NCBI GenBank assembly: GCA_004009845.1
Contig: RMBW01000016.1
Location: forward strand, 62,001-126,000
Reading direction: 5' to 3'
From: Davidsoniella eucalypti
Lineage: Eukaryota; Ascomycota; Sordariomycetes; Microascales; Ceratocystidaceae
Length of the DNA: 64,000 nucleotides
Shown here: positions 21,214 to 33,474 of the stretch, one piece after another
Layout: each line of letters starts with the position of its first letter
Numbering within the stretch: the first letter of the stretch is position 1
Program-made: the position numbers and the translations under genes
Notes under the pieces: model-generated
Database searches by the model: none
What the model was told of the DNA's origin: nothing
What the model saw: only the letters and a program-made list of their open reading frames with translations

Positions 21214-21828
21214 TGATAAGAAAGAAAAGAATAGATAATTCCACAGCTTCCGTATTCAAAAATAAAGACAAGGGTTCCTCTTGGTCAATAATTCCAAGTA
21301 CAGTATAGTATTTAGGTACCTTGTTGTCTCGTCTGCTTGGACCTCAACGTTGTTTTGTTATACATGTATTTTTAGTAAAACAGCCAGCCGCTAATGCCGA
21401 GGGTGAAGATTGATGTCTTATCTAACTGATACCTATCTAGTAGCTATGGCAATATATACTATATGTACTACACAAATAAAAGTGATTAATCCAATGCTGG
21501 TAACAACATGTACACGAGAAGCCTCAAGTTTGTCCGGCGTTTGCTGGGCCCAAGCAGCCCAGGGCCGAAAGTACGTCCTCCCATTCATGAATCACTTGAG
21601 GCTGTATCTTTTATAGTTCAAACAACAATGTATTCTAATTGAAAAGATTGAAAATTTCGTCAATGGTAGCACGATGACATGACGCTCCGTTCATACTTAT
21701 GATATGTAGAATAAGTAACAGTACACTATTATTTTGTAACATGATGTTTTTTTCCTATACCTTCGTCAAATTTGCCGGTCTGTACGAAAGATCCACAGTG
21801 GTGCTTTGATCGGCGTATTATTTTTCAT
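21214..21828 (+). repeat. Terminal repeat S, left end of copy B
   Basis: It matches 10191-10796 in the same direction and 31894-32381 inverted, so copy B is bounded by inverted repeats about 10 kb apart. Its divergence from the right-hand S is larger than between left-hand S copies of B and C. Confidence 0.7.
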
Positions 21829-23457
21829 GGCTTCTTCTTTGTGATTGCATCATGATACGCCTTACTGCTTAACAAATTAATATGTATTTAAATAAACTTC
21901 CCCTTTGTGAATGGTCCATGGACACATACAATCCAACATTGGAACAAGATTTAGTCCATGAACTCGGCTTTCAGTCTTGATATCATTAGTCTGTCTCGAT
22001 CCACCAGATTTTATTGCTTATCTTTCATAGACACACCCACAAGAAACAATCTTCGATCCTCATGACTTCAGACTACTTGACTGAATATACAAACTGTGAA
22101 CGGATGTCCTTTGCTTATCAACCGCTGCATATATTGAACCACATAGCGATAGTATGAAAAATGCAAGGTAATTTACTAAAGTCACAGAATTTAGCCATGA
22201 TTGTTACTATGATACCAAAGTAGGCTGTAAACATCCTCTGTATTACTGAGCAATAAAAAAATACAACAACAAAAGGAAAAAGTCAAACCGAAAAGTAAAA
22301 TATGAAGAAAAATGCAGGCGTGTTAGACAGAAGTTCAGAATCTAAGAAGTATAGAGTTGCAAAAACAGTAATCCAGTTGAAATTGTTTATTTTATCCAAT
22401 GTCTGTTGAAAGAAGTTTATTAATTCGGAGGGATATAAATCTTTATCTGGCGCTTCAATTCTGTGTTACATGAAGTCTCCACAGGGAAAACATGATAACA
22501 GTCTGATAATGAATAAACAGACCTCTCCATACACATTTATGTTATAGTAGTAAAGCGTGCTGTACATATCTATAGAGATATCTGTGGATATCTCTACATA
22601 CTTGTGTGCTAGATTCAAGATCCAATAAGTTAATTATATGTTTGTTGATATATAGTCAGATATTAGAATATTTATATAGTTATAAAATTAAAATTAAAAT
22701 TCATTTTTCTTATGGAGCTATAGAGATATGAAGATGATATTAGAATATAATTAGGTAGAAACTGGCATTTCTAGAATAACTAATTAGAGTCATGGCACCG
22801 ATTATTTTGCTGCATCTCTTTTTGGGTAAAAACATCAGTTGTTGTTATGTAGAAGAGGTTGTAAGTGAATAATACAGCACGAGAAATTAGAAAAGAAAAT
22901 TATGACACCAAACTGTAGTGCTCTTAGTTGTGTAGGTAACGACTGAAAAAGTGGTGAGGTCAGCAAGTATTGTGACAGGTAGACTGTTGCTTAGTTTTGT
23001 GTGTTTGGGGTACTAAACTAGTTTACTGTTTGTTTCTAGAAAGATATTATTATAATTTAGTGTACCAACTTATTGAAATGATGTTCTATTTGGATTTGGA
23101 TGACATTTCTTGAATCATTTCACATTGCATAGAGAGAGATAGAAGTATTGTGGAGGAAAGAAAGGAAAAAATATATTGTGGGTGTGTATTTCTGTTGTGC
23201 CACAGCCCATGAATGCAGTAAAAAATGCAAAGAAATATATCAAAAAGCAGAACGCCAAACCCAAAACTCCAACCCAGATATACCCAAATGTGCCATGCTT
23301 CGGTAGCAATGGCACACACGCACAAGAATGTGTCCTTCCGGGATGATCTACACCGGCGATGGTCAAGGATCTAAGCAGTCTAGCAGTCTTCGAGCTGTAG
23401 ATGCCCAGTACCCTTGGCCATGGGTCAAGATCACGTCCCGAGCACCAAAGTTGGCGC
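21829..23457. other. Non-coding part of copy B downstream of the zinc-finger gene
   Basis: No gene is seen. Bases up to about 22430 are shared only with copy C. From there to 23457 the sequence mirrors copies A and D. A minisatellite lies at about 23225-23275. Confidence 0.5.
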
Positions 23458-24519
23458 TCACAAGGAGAAGTGGGACACAAACGATCCCCACCCGCCCTTC
23501 ATATGAGCGGCAACATCAGTGCCTGCCGGGTCGCGGTAGGAGGACACCATTCCGCTGGCCCTTGTGTGCACGCATCCGTGCTTTGCACACAGGGCCTTGA
23601 GATTATCAGCCCGGTCGGCGCAACGACCGGACGAGATGCAAGCAACACGAGCGTCCATATGGACGTTCATGAAGTGTCTGCGCACATTAGTGCGCACGCT
23701 CTTGGCTGCGTCGGCATCCGAGACCCTCGGGGGCACAGCGAATGCCGCTTGGCAGATTGGGCACTCCAAGTAGCGGCTCCCATTTTCTCTCCGCAACGGC
23801 AGTTGCCCGTGGTGTGGGAGAGGCGCGTGTTTTAGGAACCCGGTCATCTTGGTGATGAAGACCCGGGCCCCTGAAAAGATTCCCCCAGCAAGTGGTGGGG
23901 AAGAGCTTCCCACCTGCTGGCCGATGACTGCACTAGGCCGGAAGACTCGCGCCGCTACTGGGCGGCGGACTCGAGTCCGAGCCGCCACATTTGGGCGCGT
24001 AGGCTCCTCGCTACCGGTGGAGCCATCGGTTTCATCAGCAGCCACGGGGCCTGCTGGGGCCAGAGCCGTCTCCACAGCCTCCACAGTCTCCACAACCTCC
24101 GCAGCCTCAATAGGCGCGGCGGGAGGTGCGGGAGGTGCGGGGAGCCAAAGTGGGACGAAGGCTTCAACAGCATCTACAACTGTTGGAGCGGCAATGGCAG
24201 GGGCGGCGACGAGGGGGGAAAGGGAAGGTGAAAGGGGGGAATCCAAAAACTTTGTCCAGTCGAAGCCTTCAGGCTCCCTGAACAAGTCTTCCACATCCCA
24301 CTCACCCTCCAAGGCGGCTGGCTTCTCGCTAGCTGCGGCGTCATCAGCCACCTTGAGCGTGGGCGGGGCTTGCGCGGCCCCGCCAGAGACTGCCGCCACA
24401 GTCTCACTTCCGATACTCAAAAGTTTAGGATCGACAGTGCCGACCGGGAGGAAATCGAGGAACCACTCCGGGTTTACGAAACTGTTAGGGTCCAAGACAA
24501 AATCTCCAAGACGGACCAT
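23458..24519 (-). CDS. C2H2-like zinc-finger protein of the repeat unit (copy B)
   Basis: A 353-residue intact ORF with the layout described for copy A: an acidic/aromatic segment EGEWDVEDLFREPEGFDW at about 71-88, an Ala/Pro-rich middle, a basic patch, then C253-x2-C256 ... H282-x4-H287 and the second Cys/His cluster. It differs from the product of copy D at one residue only (Asp116 here, Glu there) although the two lie 38 kb apart on opposite strands. The leader intron 2 is 24535-24634. Confidence 0.75.
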   Translation of the reverse strand: MVRLGDFVLDPNSFVNPEWFLDFLPVGTVDPKLLSIGSETVAAVSGGAAQAPPTLKVADDAAASEKPAALEGEWDVEDLFREPEGFDWTKFLDSPLSPSLSPLVAAPAIAAPTVVDAVEAFVPLWLPAPPAPPAAPIEAAEVVETVEAVETALAPAGPVAADETDGSTGSEEPTRPNVAARTRVRRPVAARVFRPSAVIGQQVGSSSPPLAGGIFSGARVFITKMTGFLKHAPLPHHGQLPLRRENGSRYLECPICQAAFAVPPRVSDADAAKSVRTNVRRHFMNVHMDARVACISSGRCADRADNLKALCAKHGCVHTRASGMVSSYRDPAGTDVAAHMKGGWGSFVSHFSL

Positions 24520-25249
24520 CTTGACAGCCGATTCCTAGATAAGAAGTAACACGTCAGCAATGGTTCTCACCATAGCCAGATCAGTGGTAAAAGAGTGGAA
24601 GGGAAAAAGGTGAAGGAATACAGGGCAGACGTACCTAGCCTGTGAGCGAAGGAGGCTGATAAAAGAAATTTTAATGGCGTTCTATTACAGAGACGCCAAA
24701 AAGAAAGGTTCGGAGACCTTCAACTAAATTAGAAGTGACATATTAGTGCTGATGTTCATCAAAGCCAGATCAGGCCGCTAAATAGGTGGAAAGATGAAGG
24801 GGAAACGTACCTAACCGGTAAGTGAAGATCACCAACAAGAGAAAGGAGGATGGCGTTCAGAAATGCCAGGAAGAGGAGGAACAAAAACGTAGAACAGAAC
24901 AGGTCTTCGAACAGTGAAGCAATCTCCAGATAGTAATAGAGAAAATGGATGATGTAACACTGTAGTAAAGGGAATAATATGTGTAGGGCAAATCGGATTT
25001 TGATCGATGGTCTGTGGTTTGTCAACGAGAAATTTTTGAGAGCAAGTCGGAGGGTGACTGGGCATTGATTTATACGTTTCTAAAGAACGCTACTCAAGTC
25101 AGTCAAGATTGAAGCAATGGCAGCTGATGCTGCAAAGGCCGGAAGTAGGAGGGGCTTAGAGAGCGGCGAGTTTTAACACACACTAAGAGATACATGTTGA
25201 ACTGAGAGACACACGTCCAAGAACGGAACGGCGGATGGCACAATTGCCT

Positions 25250-25449
25250 TGACCCTGTTCAGCCTAGACGGCGTGGATAACTAGATAAAGTTGAGGCTAG
25301 TGGATATGGATAAGCTTGAAGTGCTGTTGTGGACTAGTGGATGGTTTTCCCATGGGTTGTTTGCTCAGAACAGTACTGACGTAGGAGTGACGCCCTATTT
25401 GGAAACCACAACAGACATCAGCAGCACTCTACCAGGACTGCTGTTTTGA
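25250..25449 (+). pseudogene. Broken copy of the small conserved frame (copy B)
   Basis: This is the counterpart of 16278-16478. A TAG at about 25280 interrupts the frame after GVDN, and there is a Lys for Asn change at DMDK. The stop supports the view that this frame is not under strong selection. Confidence 0.35.
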
Positions 25450-25787
25450 GAACTAGCCAGTGTCTCTTGCCTCTATTGGCTGGACTTTAGAGCAGCGGCA
25501 GTAACTACTAAAGCCCATGCCCTTTCCAATGCTGATATCAAGGGTCTACATGATATAGCATATCAGGATAAATCTCAATATCGATCATGTTTACACTGTG
25601 AGTCAGTCTCTTTCTACGAGGGTAACTACGTAGATACGCTGCCATAGGGTACTATCCGCCATGTTCAATTCAACTACGGGGGATGAGAAGCCAGTAACTC
25701 AGTAGCAGTGCCCAATCCGGCCATCTTCAGTGCGGCTTAGACCCCAGTCCTTTCGCGCTAGCTTCAGCTGTCTACGAGATAATGAGC

Positions 25788-25862
25788 GGATATATTATAT
25801 CAAATATATTATATCAGATATATTATATGGGATATATTATATCGGTTATATCTCTTTTTTAT
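25788..25862. repeat. AT-rich minisatellite (copy B)
   Basis: About four units of GATATATTATATC with a variable linker, the largest array among the copies (compare 15888-15952). Confidence 0.65.
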
Positions 25863-28800
25863 ATTCTAAAACCAGCATCGCCGAATGCAGACAAGAGCCA
25901 GGCTCCTATCTAGTCTGAAATCCAGACCCGATAACAATAACTGAGTGTGCAGTCTTTAGCGCAACTGTTGGGATTCCCAAATTATGCTGCGGTCCTCGCC
26001 ACAATGTAGGGCTATTTCCCCAGAGACGCAGTGCCGAATTCGCTGTAAAATTCGCTGTAAAATTCGCGATATACGGTCGTGAAATTCTGGGCACGATACG
26101 ACGTGAAGTCATATAGAGTTGCTTGTTGTCTATTTTGCAATGCCAAGAAATGCCAAGACGTCGCACAACATGTCAAGCATTGTCTCTAGGTGTTCCGCTA
26201 AATAAAGCTTGGCAGGGTGTCATCGAGTCTCGCTTGATGATTTCAGCGCCTGTTCGCCTGACATAAACGCGACTACAACCCAAATACAGCAGCACAAACT
26301 ACCGTCTATCCGCTTCCCATCACTGCCTTTTTTGGCTCTCCCGACAAGACAACTCGCTCAAATTGCAATAGCCCATATTGCCATATCTTGCTGCACTTTG
26401 CCACTTTTCCCCCCACATTTTAGCTTTGTTCTAAATTTCTTGGCAGTGCTTCCCAATTAGGAAAAGCAAAGTACTCTTTCACCTTGCCCCACTATGTTTA
26501 TGTACCTCCACCCCAAGTTTGGCCCTTAAGGTACCTTGTAGAGTCTGGAAAATATTAATTGATACCTTTATGCCACCATGTTCTCAACAATTACCGGAAA
26601 ATACACCTTCTACTTACACTGACTTACACTGGAAGTGCACTAAAATTAACCAGTACGTACTCGGACAACATACTGATCAATTGGCTAGAAAAACATATTT
26701 GCTCATTTTCTGCCATCCAAGTTCAAATCTTCTAATGGAACTGGACCAGTGTAAATTTCCAGAGCCCTTCATGATGAGCTTGGTATTCTTGGATTAATTA
26801 TTGTGCATCTTTAGAGTCGCAACATGGCATACCTTCAATCAATTTCAAGGCCGTGCCATGCTCATGGAACTTGATCGTCAATTGTGCTGTACTCTATTAT
26901 ACCTATAGCGCAGGTCTATTTTTAGTTCTAGCCTGCAGGAGACTCCAGACCGCTACCCCGCTGCTCAACAGCCATATTTTACATCCAGATCTAGATCTCA
27001 GCTATCTTGCACGGCCCATCGAAAATGATGGAACTCATCCACATCACAATAATTATTTACTTATTTAGTTAAATCACTTAAGTTTATTCTTTGTATGAGC
27101 TGTTCCCTATGGAAGATTAGGCACAATAGGGTATATTTTGTCTATCTACATCAGACATACCACGAATGTGCTATAATTGACAAGATACCAAAGCTGCGTT
27201 CCAAACAGCAATTCCTATTTTTTATACAGAGCGTGCTATCTGCAACATCATAGTAGATCATTTCAGAGCCCAGCAGTAGTAATTACCACCGTTACCTTTT
27301 CCACCCCCCATACGTATGGGATCTAAACTTAAAGATCTAAACTTAAAGATCGGCCTAAAACTATGAATTTGCACCCTTCGTACCATCTCATTGAGGTCTT
27401 CGCCACGGGGACCAACACTTTCCCGACCCCAGTGACAAACGGGTGTTGGATCTAACCAAAAACATGGTGTCATATGCTCTTTTGCCACCACTCACCCGTA
27501 GAGTCTAATATTGTGACAAATCTTCCTGCCGAGAAATATCTCGCAAGATCAGTAAACTTTGTCGAATCTCCCTCAAACATGGTCATATTCAATAGCTGTT
27601 GGTGGTATGAATCGAGAGATGTCTATGGGATATAAGACGGAGATGTAGTATCAAATATGAGAAACGTCGCACGAAATCTTTAGTAAAGGCTTGGTATTAC
27701 GCTATTAGCAAAATAATAGACTTTCAAGCATAACGAACCCATTACTATCAAAGTCCACAACTAGAAGTTACAAGACCCTTCCAAGAGAAGCTCACGATGC
27801 CAAAGACTGGGGCGTAATGTCTTAATTCAAACCCGAAGACAATATCAACTTTATCAACTCTACAACTAGCCCCCTATTGTCTCTATCAAGAAAAACTCGT
27901 GATCTAAAGGACTTTAAAACATTGGCTTGATCTAGGGACCACGAAAATGCCAAAAACACCAAATCTGCAACCTACTCAACAACGTGCCCTTAAAGTCACT
28001 GATAAACAAGATAAACCCATGCCAAGAACACGTTGTGATATACAGGACTTTGGAACATCGGCTTCATTCAGGAACTAGGACAATGCCACCTCTATTGACT
28101 CTGTAACTGGCTGTTCGCTCTTCTACTCAAAATCATACCTTTGCAGTAATTTAACCTAGTTCTGAAACGCGCGCATTAGGTTCATGACGGTCCAAACTTC
28201 TATTGAAAAAAACTCTACCAAGAAAGCCTGACGATATATAGGGCTTTGAGATATTGACTTCACTGAACAACTTTAGAAGTGCCACTCTATCAACTCTATA
28301 AGCACACCTTGGTGTTTCTGCCCAAGAACACGTCTTTATGTTTCACTGACGTCCAAGCTTCGAATGTACCATGGCATTGAACTGTTCTCAGTACCCTATC
28401 TTCGGGTTTGATAGTAGAATCACGAACCATACCAACTTTCAGAATATCGGATAACGAATATCATAGTAATGGATTCCGCATTTTGTGCGTCTCATACATC
28501 ATAAAAGATGCCGAGTACTGATGCCACTTTGACAGCTTTAAATAATATTACTGGGTTGTTTATTAATAGAGATAGACCTAAGCAAACATGGTAACATCTT
28601 ACTCTCTCAATATTATATTTTTGAGAAACACTCGATTAACGTCAAATTCAAGCTCGCTTACACGATGAACACTTGGAATTTTCTGTCACAGAAGAGTTTT
28701 ATTTACAACCGTCACGATAGCACAAAGTTGGTCTTTACGATATGACCCCATGATTTGTCCAGTATCCAGCTTTTTTATTAACCTCTGAGCCAAGGCAAGT

Positions 28801-29155
28801 GTTGATCATAGAATATATCATACTTTCACCAACAATTACTGATGAAAGATAGCTAAAGAAACCATTCTTGATGTGGTTGGTCTGCCAAAAGTAATTTCAT
28901 GCAGCTAACTTCTTACATTTTACACGCACACACATCGCCTCAACTGCTTGAATAGGCCACCTGGCTGAATCTTACAGCATATTTCTGCACTCTCGATACG
29001 ATTGAGGGGGATTTCCTACTGTAAAACATGCTGGGAATATCCTGGGCTGCCACTGTGATAAATCGAGTCACAAATCATGTGAACTCAACTTAAATGAAGC
29101 AACTTTTGTATGATAGATTATGCATCTAGACATTTTCGCAAACTCCGTATGAAAC
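25863..29155. other. Non-coding part of copy B
   Basis: This conserved repeat DNA mirrors 12565-15887. It includes the degenerate array at about 27740-28320 and the uninterrupted version of the junction broken in copy 0 (about 28390-28400). I see no gene. Confidence 0.45.
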
Positions 29156-30228
29156 TTGAACGGCAGAAAGGCACCTCATAACTCCGTCGGAACCTTCTCT
29201 AAATCCATTCCCGAGAGAAACATAGTACACGAAAAGGAAATCTTAGTGTCATTTGATGATGCATTGCCTATTCTCCAACGTCAATCTCGTAGCGCCGTGT
29301 CATTCGATCTCCGCAAAACAACAGCAAAAACTACCTCCACCAACAATATCTACACCTACATCCATCTACAGTTGCACCTATTCACAGCGCACCCTCTTTA
29401 TCGGCACGCAAAAACGATATCCCAAAGCGAGTAACAATAAACAACCAAAAAAGACTATGAAGCTCCAGTTTGGTACTCTAATCCGACCTACCAACAACCT
29501 CCTACTAATAGACGACATAGTCCACAAAGTTGCTCAGGCAACAGAGTATAGCCAAAGGGCTCCACCAGTACGCTTATCTATCCATTGGTTTCATCATAGT
29601 AGCCAATGTGTTGTATGCAGTTTTGCTACCAGACAGATAGATATTCCGCTCGGTTTGTTCGAGCATTTCTTGACTTACCACCTCACATATGTATCTTTGT
29701 AGGCTGTGTAACAACTTGTTTCATCCTCCCCATGACCTACAATTCTACCTGTACCATACCACGCCCCCATTCAAGCCTATATCCCGATATCTATCTCCCA
29801 CATTAGCTTTTCCTACCTAAAAACAATGACAACGCCCCGACAAACCCTTCGAAGATACATACGTTTGTTGCAATGTACTGCAGCTACGAAGTGTACTCTC
29901 TAACCATCGTACGCCTGTTCCGGAGACTTCAAAGATCTGCCAACTTCCTACACATGTCCCACCACCCTCGGCTTCTATTCGCGCATGGGTTACGCTGCCC
30001 AAGTACCTCGGAAATGGGCTTGGTAAATCTGTTCTCCGTCATGCTATCAAGCACGCTATATCTTATTGCGGTACTGGTTTGACAATCTCATTTGCACAGT
30101 GTGTTCCCCAGTAACACACCTACGGTCGTTCGTTTAGGGTTACAGAAGAAAATCTCGGTCAAGCGGAAAAGCTTTTGGCTGAGATCCAGATGGAATTCGA
30201 AGAAAGCGTCACGAGCAAAAATTTCTAA
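29156..30228 (+). pseudogene. Decayed protein-coding region of the repeat unit (copy B)
   Basis: This is the counterpart of 6029-7121, including the 3' part that ends with a stop at 30226-30228. It has one base less than copy 0 at the CGCCTGTTCC stretch and other frame breaks. Product unknown. Confidence 0.35.
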
Positions 30229-30375
30229 TGATTTATGACTTGCATGGCCACGGATAAGATATGACTGCTAACCTCGTATGTACAAGATCTATAGAAATAT
30301 AATATATAATTACGAGACAAACCCAAGTCTAAATATGAAATAATCACAACGTCTAACACAATTAGATCACTAGGC

Positions 30376-31252
30376 GAACCTTCCCTCCTACAACCCTCGG
30401 GGGGGTACCTTTGAGTTTTCGGTGCCTCCTCCTTTGTCCAAAGACGAAAAATTCCCCTTCATCGTGGGTTTTTAAGAGCGACCAGCACATATCACCAATG
30501 TCGCTGTCCATTCTCTCGCATCTATTGATTTATTTCATGATGCTCCGTTTTGTGAGGCCTTGAGCCCGTTTTTTCCTCTCTCGAGGGTAATTCTCACCAA
30601 CGATCGCCCACCCCCTTTTCTCTACACTTTTCGTGATCGCTGGTCTCCCGAGCCTCATCTCCGCTGCTCAGGAATTCACACTCACACTCGGAGGGCAACA
30701 CTTTGAAGGTTCCAGTTGCCCGACATTTCCGGCTCTTCTTTTGTTGTGCTTTGCACTTCATTTGATTATGCCAAAACAAACCTGTGATAGCTTCTCCTTG
30801 AGTCGCTCCCTCACAATGAAAACACTTTGGGTTTCCACTGTGTTTTCCAACAACCAACCAGGGGGACGGCTGTGAAGAAAGTTTAGCTTAATGCTGCTTG
30901 ACCTCCTCCCGATCCCCCGACACCGACCTCGCGATAGTTGTCTCCTTGAGCATCTCCCTCGCACCCTGAGCACTCTGGTCTTTTCCTTTGTGTCTCAAAC
31001 AACCTGCTAGGTGGACAGTGAAGAAACAAGTTTAGCCAGGTTAGCGCTGCTTGTATTCTCCACTGCTTCCACCATGCGAAAATTTGTTTTTGCTTTCTGT
31101 GTTTTCTGTTTTGCTTTTTTAGTTTTAGTTCGGACCTCCACTATGGGGGGATCTTCGAGGACCATTAGGGTTTCTCGACGTCTAACGATCCACTAGGGTC
31201 GGATCCACGTGATCCACATAAAGACGTAAAACGATAAATAAATAAATAAATA
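30376..31252 (+). mobile_element. Non-LTR retroelement X, copy 2
   Basis: An 877-bp insertion with a (TAAA)n tail. It is flanked by AATTAGATCACTAGGC at 30360-30375 and 31253-31268 (16 bp, perfect). Copy 0 shows the uninserted site (AATTAGATTACTTGGC near 7260). Two related internal modules are present, ending at about 30875 and 31020. The minus strand reads short frames with CFHCEGATQGEAI-like cysteine motifs. Confidence 0.8.
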
Positions 31253-31592
31253 AATTAGATCACTAGGCTCGATATTAAGGTAAATATACAAGGGTTATAA
31301 ACCCTATCACGGAGCTCCTATCGGCTAGGGTATGTAACCCTACAATCGGACGATAGAGTTGGAGCGACAAATCAAGATAAGTCAAAGAACTCACGATTGC
31401 GTACAACAAAACCGCACTTTAAGATTTCATGCTATGATTATAGTATATACTATGTAGATTAGACGAGGAATGCAAGTATAAAAACCCTCACAAGTAAAAA
31501 AAAAGACGCTCATAGTGGAGAAGATACCGCCAAGAAAAACAGAGAAAAAAAAGAAAATCAATGGAATCTACCTCAAGATTAATCCAGCCACC

Positions 31593-31649
31593 ATGGCCAA
31601 CGTTGTGACGACCACAAGGCCTGCGCCAGACAAGTACAGCGGAGGGTGA
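31593..31649 (+). other. Conserved 18-codon micro-ORF (copy B)
   Basis: It reads MANVVTTTRPAPDKYSGG from a CCACCATGG start. It is identical to copy C and differs by one residue each from A and D. Confidence 0.35.
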
Positions 31650-31893
31650 TTCAGTGTAGTTTTGTTTTTCATGTTCTATTTGCCTTACTGTTCTATGTTT
31701 TTGTTTTCATGTTTTACTTCCTTTTTTTTCTTTGTATTTGTTTTTGCTGCTCTTAGTGAAGGTATGGACCACTGGTTCTTCGGGCAATTCCCTTGAGTAT
31801 CTAGTTGGCTCTATTTTATTTGTTTGTTTATTTGTTGATGTTGAACTCTTCATATCAATCATGTGAGATTGTACAATGATGCGTAATAAATTG

Positions 31894-32381
31894 ATGAAAA
31901 TAATACGGTGATCAAAGAACCGCTGAGGGGTTTTTATACAGACCTACAAATTTGACCAAGGTATAAAATAAAAAACTTCATTTTACAAAATGATAGTGTA
32001 CTGGTACGCATTCTATTTATCATAAGTATGAACTCATCTCATCATTGCTGCGATTGACCAAAATTTCATTTTTTTTAATTACATTGCGTTCTTGTTTAAA
32101 CTATAAAAGATACAGCCTTAAGAGATTCATGGATGGTACTTTCGGCCCCCAGGCTGCTCGGGCCTAGCAAACTCTGGACAAACCTGAGGCTTCTCGTGTA
32201 CATGTCGTTACCAGCATCGGTTTAAGCATTGTTATTTGTGTAGTAAATATGATATATGGTCATAGCTTCTCAGTTAGATAAGATATCAATCTTCACCGTC
32301 GGCATTAGCGGCTGGCTGTTTTACTGTATAACAAAACAACGTTGAGGTCCAAGCAGACACTGTAAAGATAGAGACAACAAG
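31894..32381 (-). repeat. Terminal repeat S, right end of copy B (truncated)
   Basis: Inverted relative to 21214-21828. It stops at GACAACAAG, the same point at which a LINE-bearing insertion interrupts S in copy D (54401-54407). The outer quarter is missing here. Confidence 0.7.
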
Positions 32382-32594
32382 TTTGCATAACTGGGCTGTT
32401 GCGCATAGCTTCTCATTGTGAAGCATTTTGAGCACTGTTTGGAAGTTCTGGGTTTCTCCAGAATGAGTCTCGTTGGCGCCAGTCTGATGACTCCTCACTG
32501 TTAGAATCGTTAAAGCTACCATGTTGGTAGGCTCAACCGGAACAGCAGCGTTGGAGGCGGGTACCAAGAGCAAGAACACACCAAATAACTTCAT
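32286..32594 (-). CDS. Small ORF with signal-like N-terminus, fused to repeat DNA
   Basis: A 102-codon ORF starts MKLFGVFLLLVPASNAAVPV, which resembles a short secretion signal. The last 30 or so codons lie in terminal repeat S, so the ORF is a chimera. The twin in copy D (54191 onward) has lost two bases and is frameshifted. Poly(A)-type DNA of the LINE remnant lies about 50 bp upstream of the ATG. Expression is doubtful. Confidence 0.3.
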   Translation of the reverse strand: MKLFGVFLLLVPASNAAVPVEPTNMVALTILTVRSHQTGANETHSGETQNFQTVLKMLHNEKLCATAQLCKLVVSIFTVSAWTSTLFCYTVKQPAANADGED

Positions 32595-32645
32595 GATGAT
32601 TAAAGTAGAAGAATAACAAGGAATGTAAGGAGATCTTTTCGATAG

Positions 32646-33130
32646 TTTTTTTTTTTTAATTCATTTATCTTGTGAGCTATAGAGCTATGAAGATTTAAAA
32701 GAAACAACGAATAAATCAATAACAACAACAAAACATTACAGAAAACAAGTAGAAACGTAACGCAAAATCAAAGAAAATCAAACACACCAAGACTCTCAAG
32801 AGCACCACTCATCATCATGAAGTGCGACTGGTTCGCCCTCACCTGCAATACCCTCGTTAGTCTCTTCCACCTATTACTGTTTTTTTGGGCCTCTCTGATG
32901 GCACGGATCAATTCACCCTCAGGCATGACAGCTTCTAGCAGTGGGGTAGCTGGCGTGGAGTCGGAGTAGTCGGAAACTACGCTGTCGGCGTCTAGATCCG
33001 GCTCTTCAGACACTAGCTCAGATTGCCCTTCGCTCTGAGCAGTTCCATCCTCGATGTCATCAGACACCTCAGGAACTATATCGACGCTGCGGGGGGGAAG
33101 GAAGACTGTGGAAGCGGCCCAGATAGCCTG
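32646..33130 (-). mobile_element. 3' remnant of a LINE-type retrotransposon
   Basis: A run of 12 T at 32646-32657 is the poly(A) tail on the minus strand. The sequence before the tail matches the 3' end of the LINE at 53930-54138, including NRWKRLTRVLQVRANQSHF. The frame (32768-33067) starts with an acidic stretch and ends GVFDFL. Upstream of about 32890 it differs from the LINE in copy D, so the two are related but not the same insertion product. Confidence 0.55.
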
Positions 33131-33474
33131 GTCCTGCTTTGAAAGATGATTTTACATGTTTCTGAGATCAGGGGCTATACTATGAGATGTCTACAACATC
33201 AACAATAAAAATATACACAAACCGTTTGTATATCACATGTACATATATCAGTTAACCGGTAATCTACTCAATGGTAGTTCTCACTAATAAGCATGTTTCC
33301 CACTAGTTAAGCCTCACTTTTGCCGCATTTGGCCTGTTGCTCCAACAATGCCTAACTATATTTGTCCTACGCAAGTCTGTGAGCAGAAAAAAAGGGGACT
33401 TGTACTAATTTAGCTTTCTTTGGGGATTTCTATAAAGTTAGGGTTTATCATACATTTGGTGATAGTAGTTGTAT
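33131..33474. other. No gene seen
   Basis: AT-rich sequence between the LINE remnant and the next gene remnant. A splice-acceptor-like TATACCTCAG ends at about 33481. Confidence 0.4.

Larger units (their letters stand above)
20511..32381 (-). repeat. Copy B of the large repeat unit
   Basis: It has a sharp left edge at AGAGTCATTCCACG, shared with C at 36431. Contents are a shared left flank (20511-21213), terminal repeat S (21214-21828), non-coding DNA (21829-23457), the zinc-finger gene (23458-24519 -), leader and promoter (24520 to about 25080), non-coding DNA with an AT minisatellite (25080-27740), a degenerate array (about 27740-28320), the decayed ORF (29156-30228), retroelement X (30376-31252), micro-ORF (31593-31649), and truncated S (31894-32381). 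It is a direct repeat of C at an offset of about 16.1 kb. Confidence 0.85.

Noticed and set aside
23401..23835. Open frames overlapping the C-terminal half of the zinc-finger genes in other frames (also 17851-18324, 39617-39982, 62008-62442)
   Set aside because: Shadows of the conserved sense frame; they end without recognisable features.
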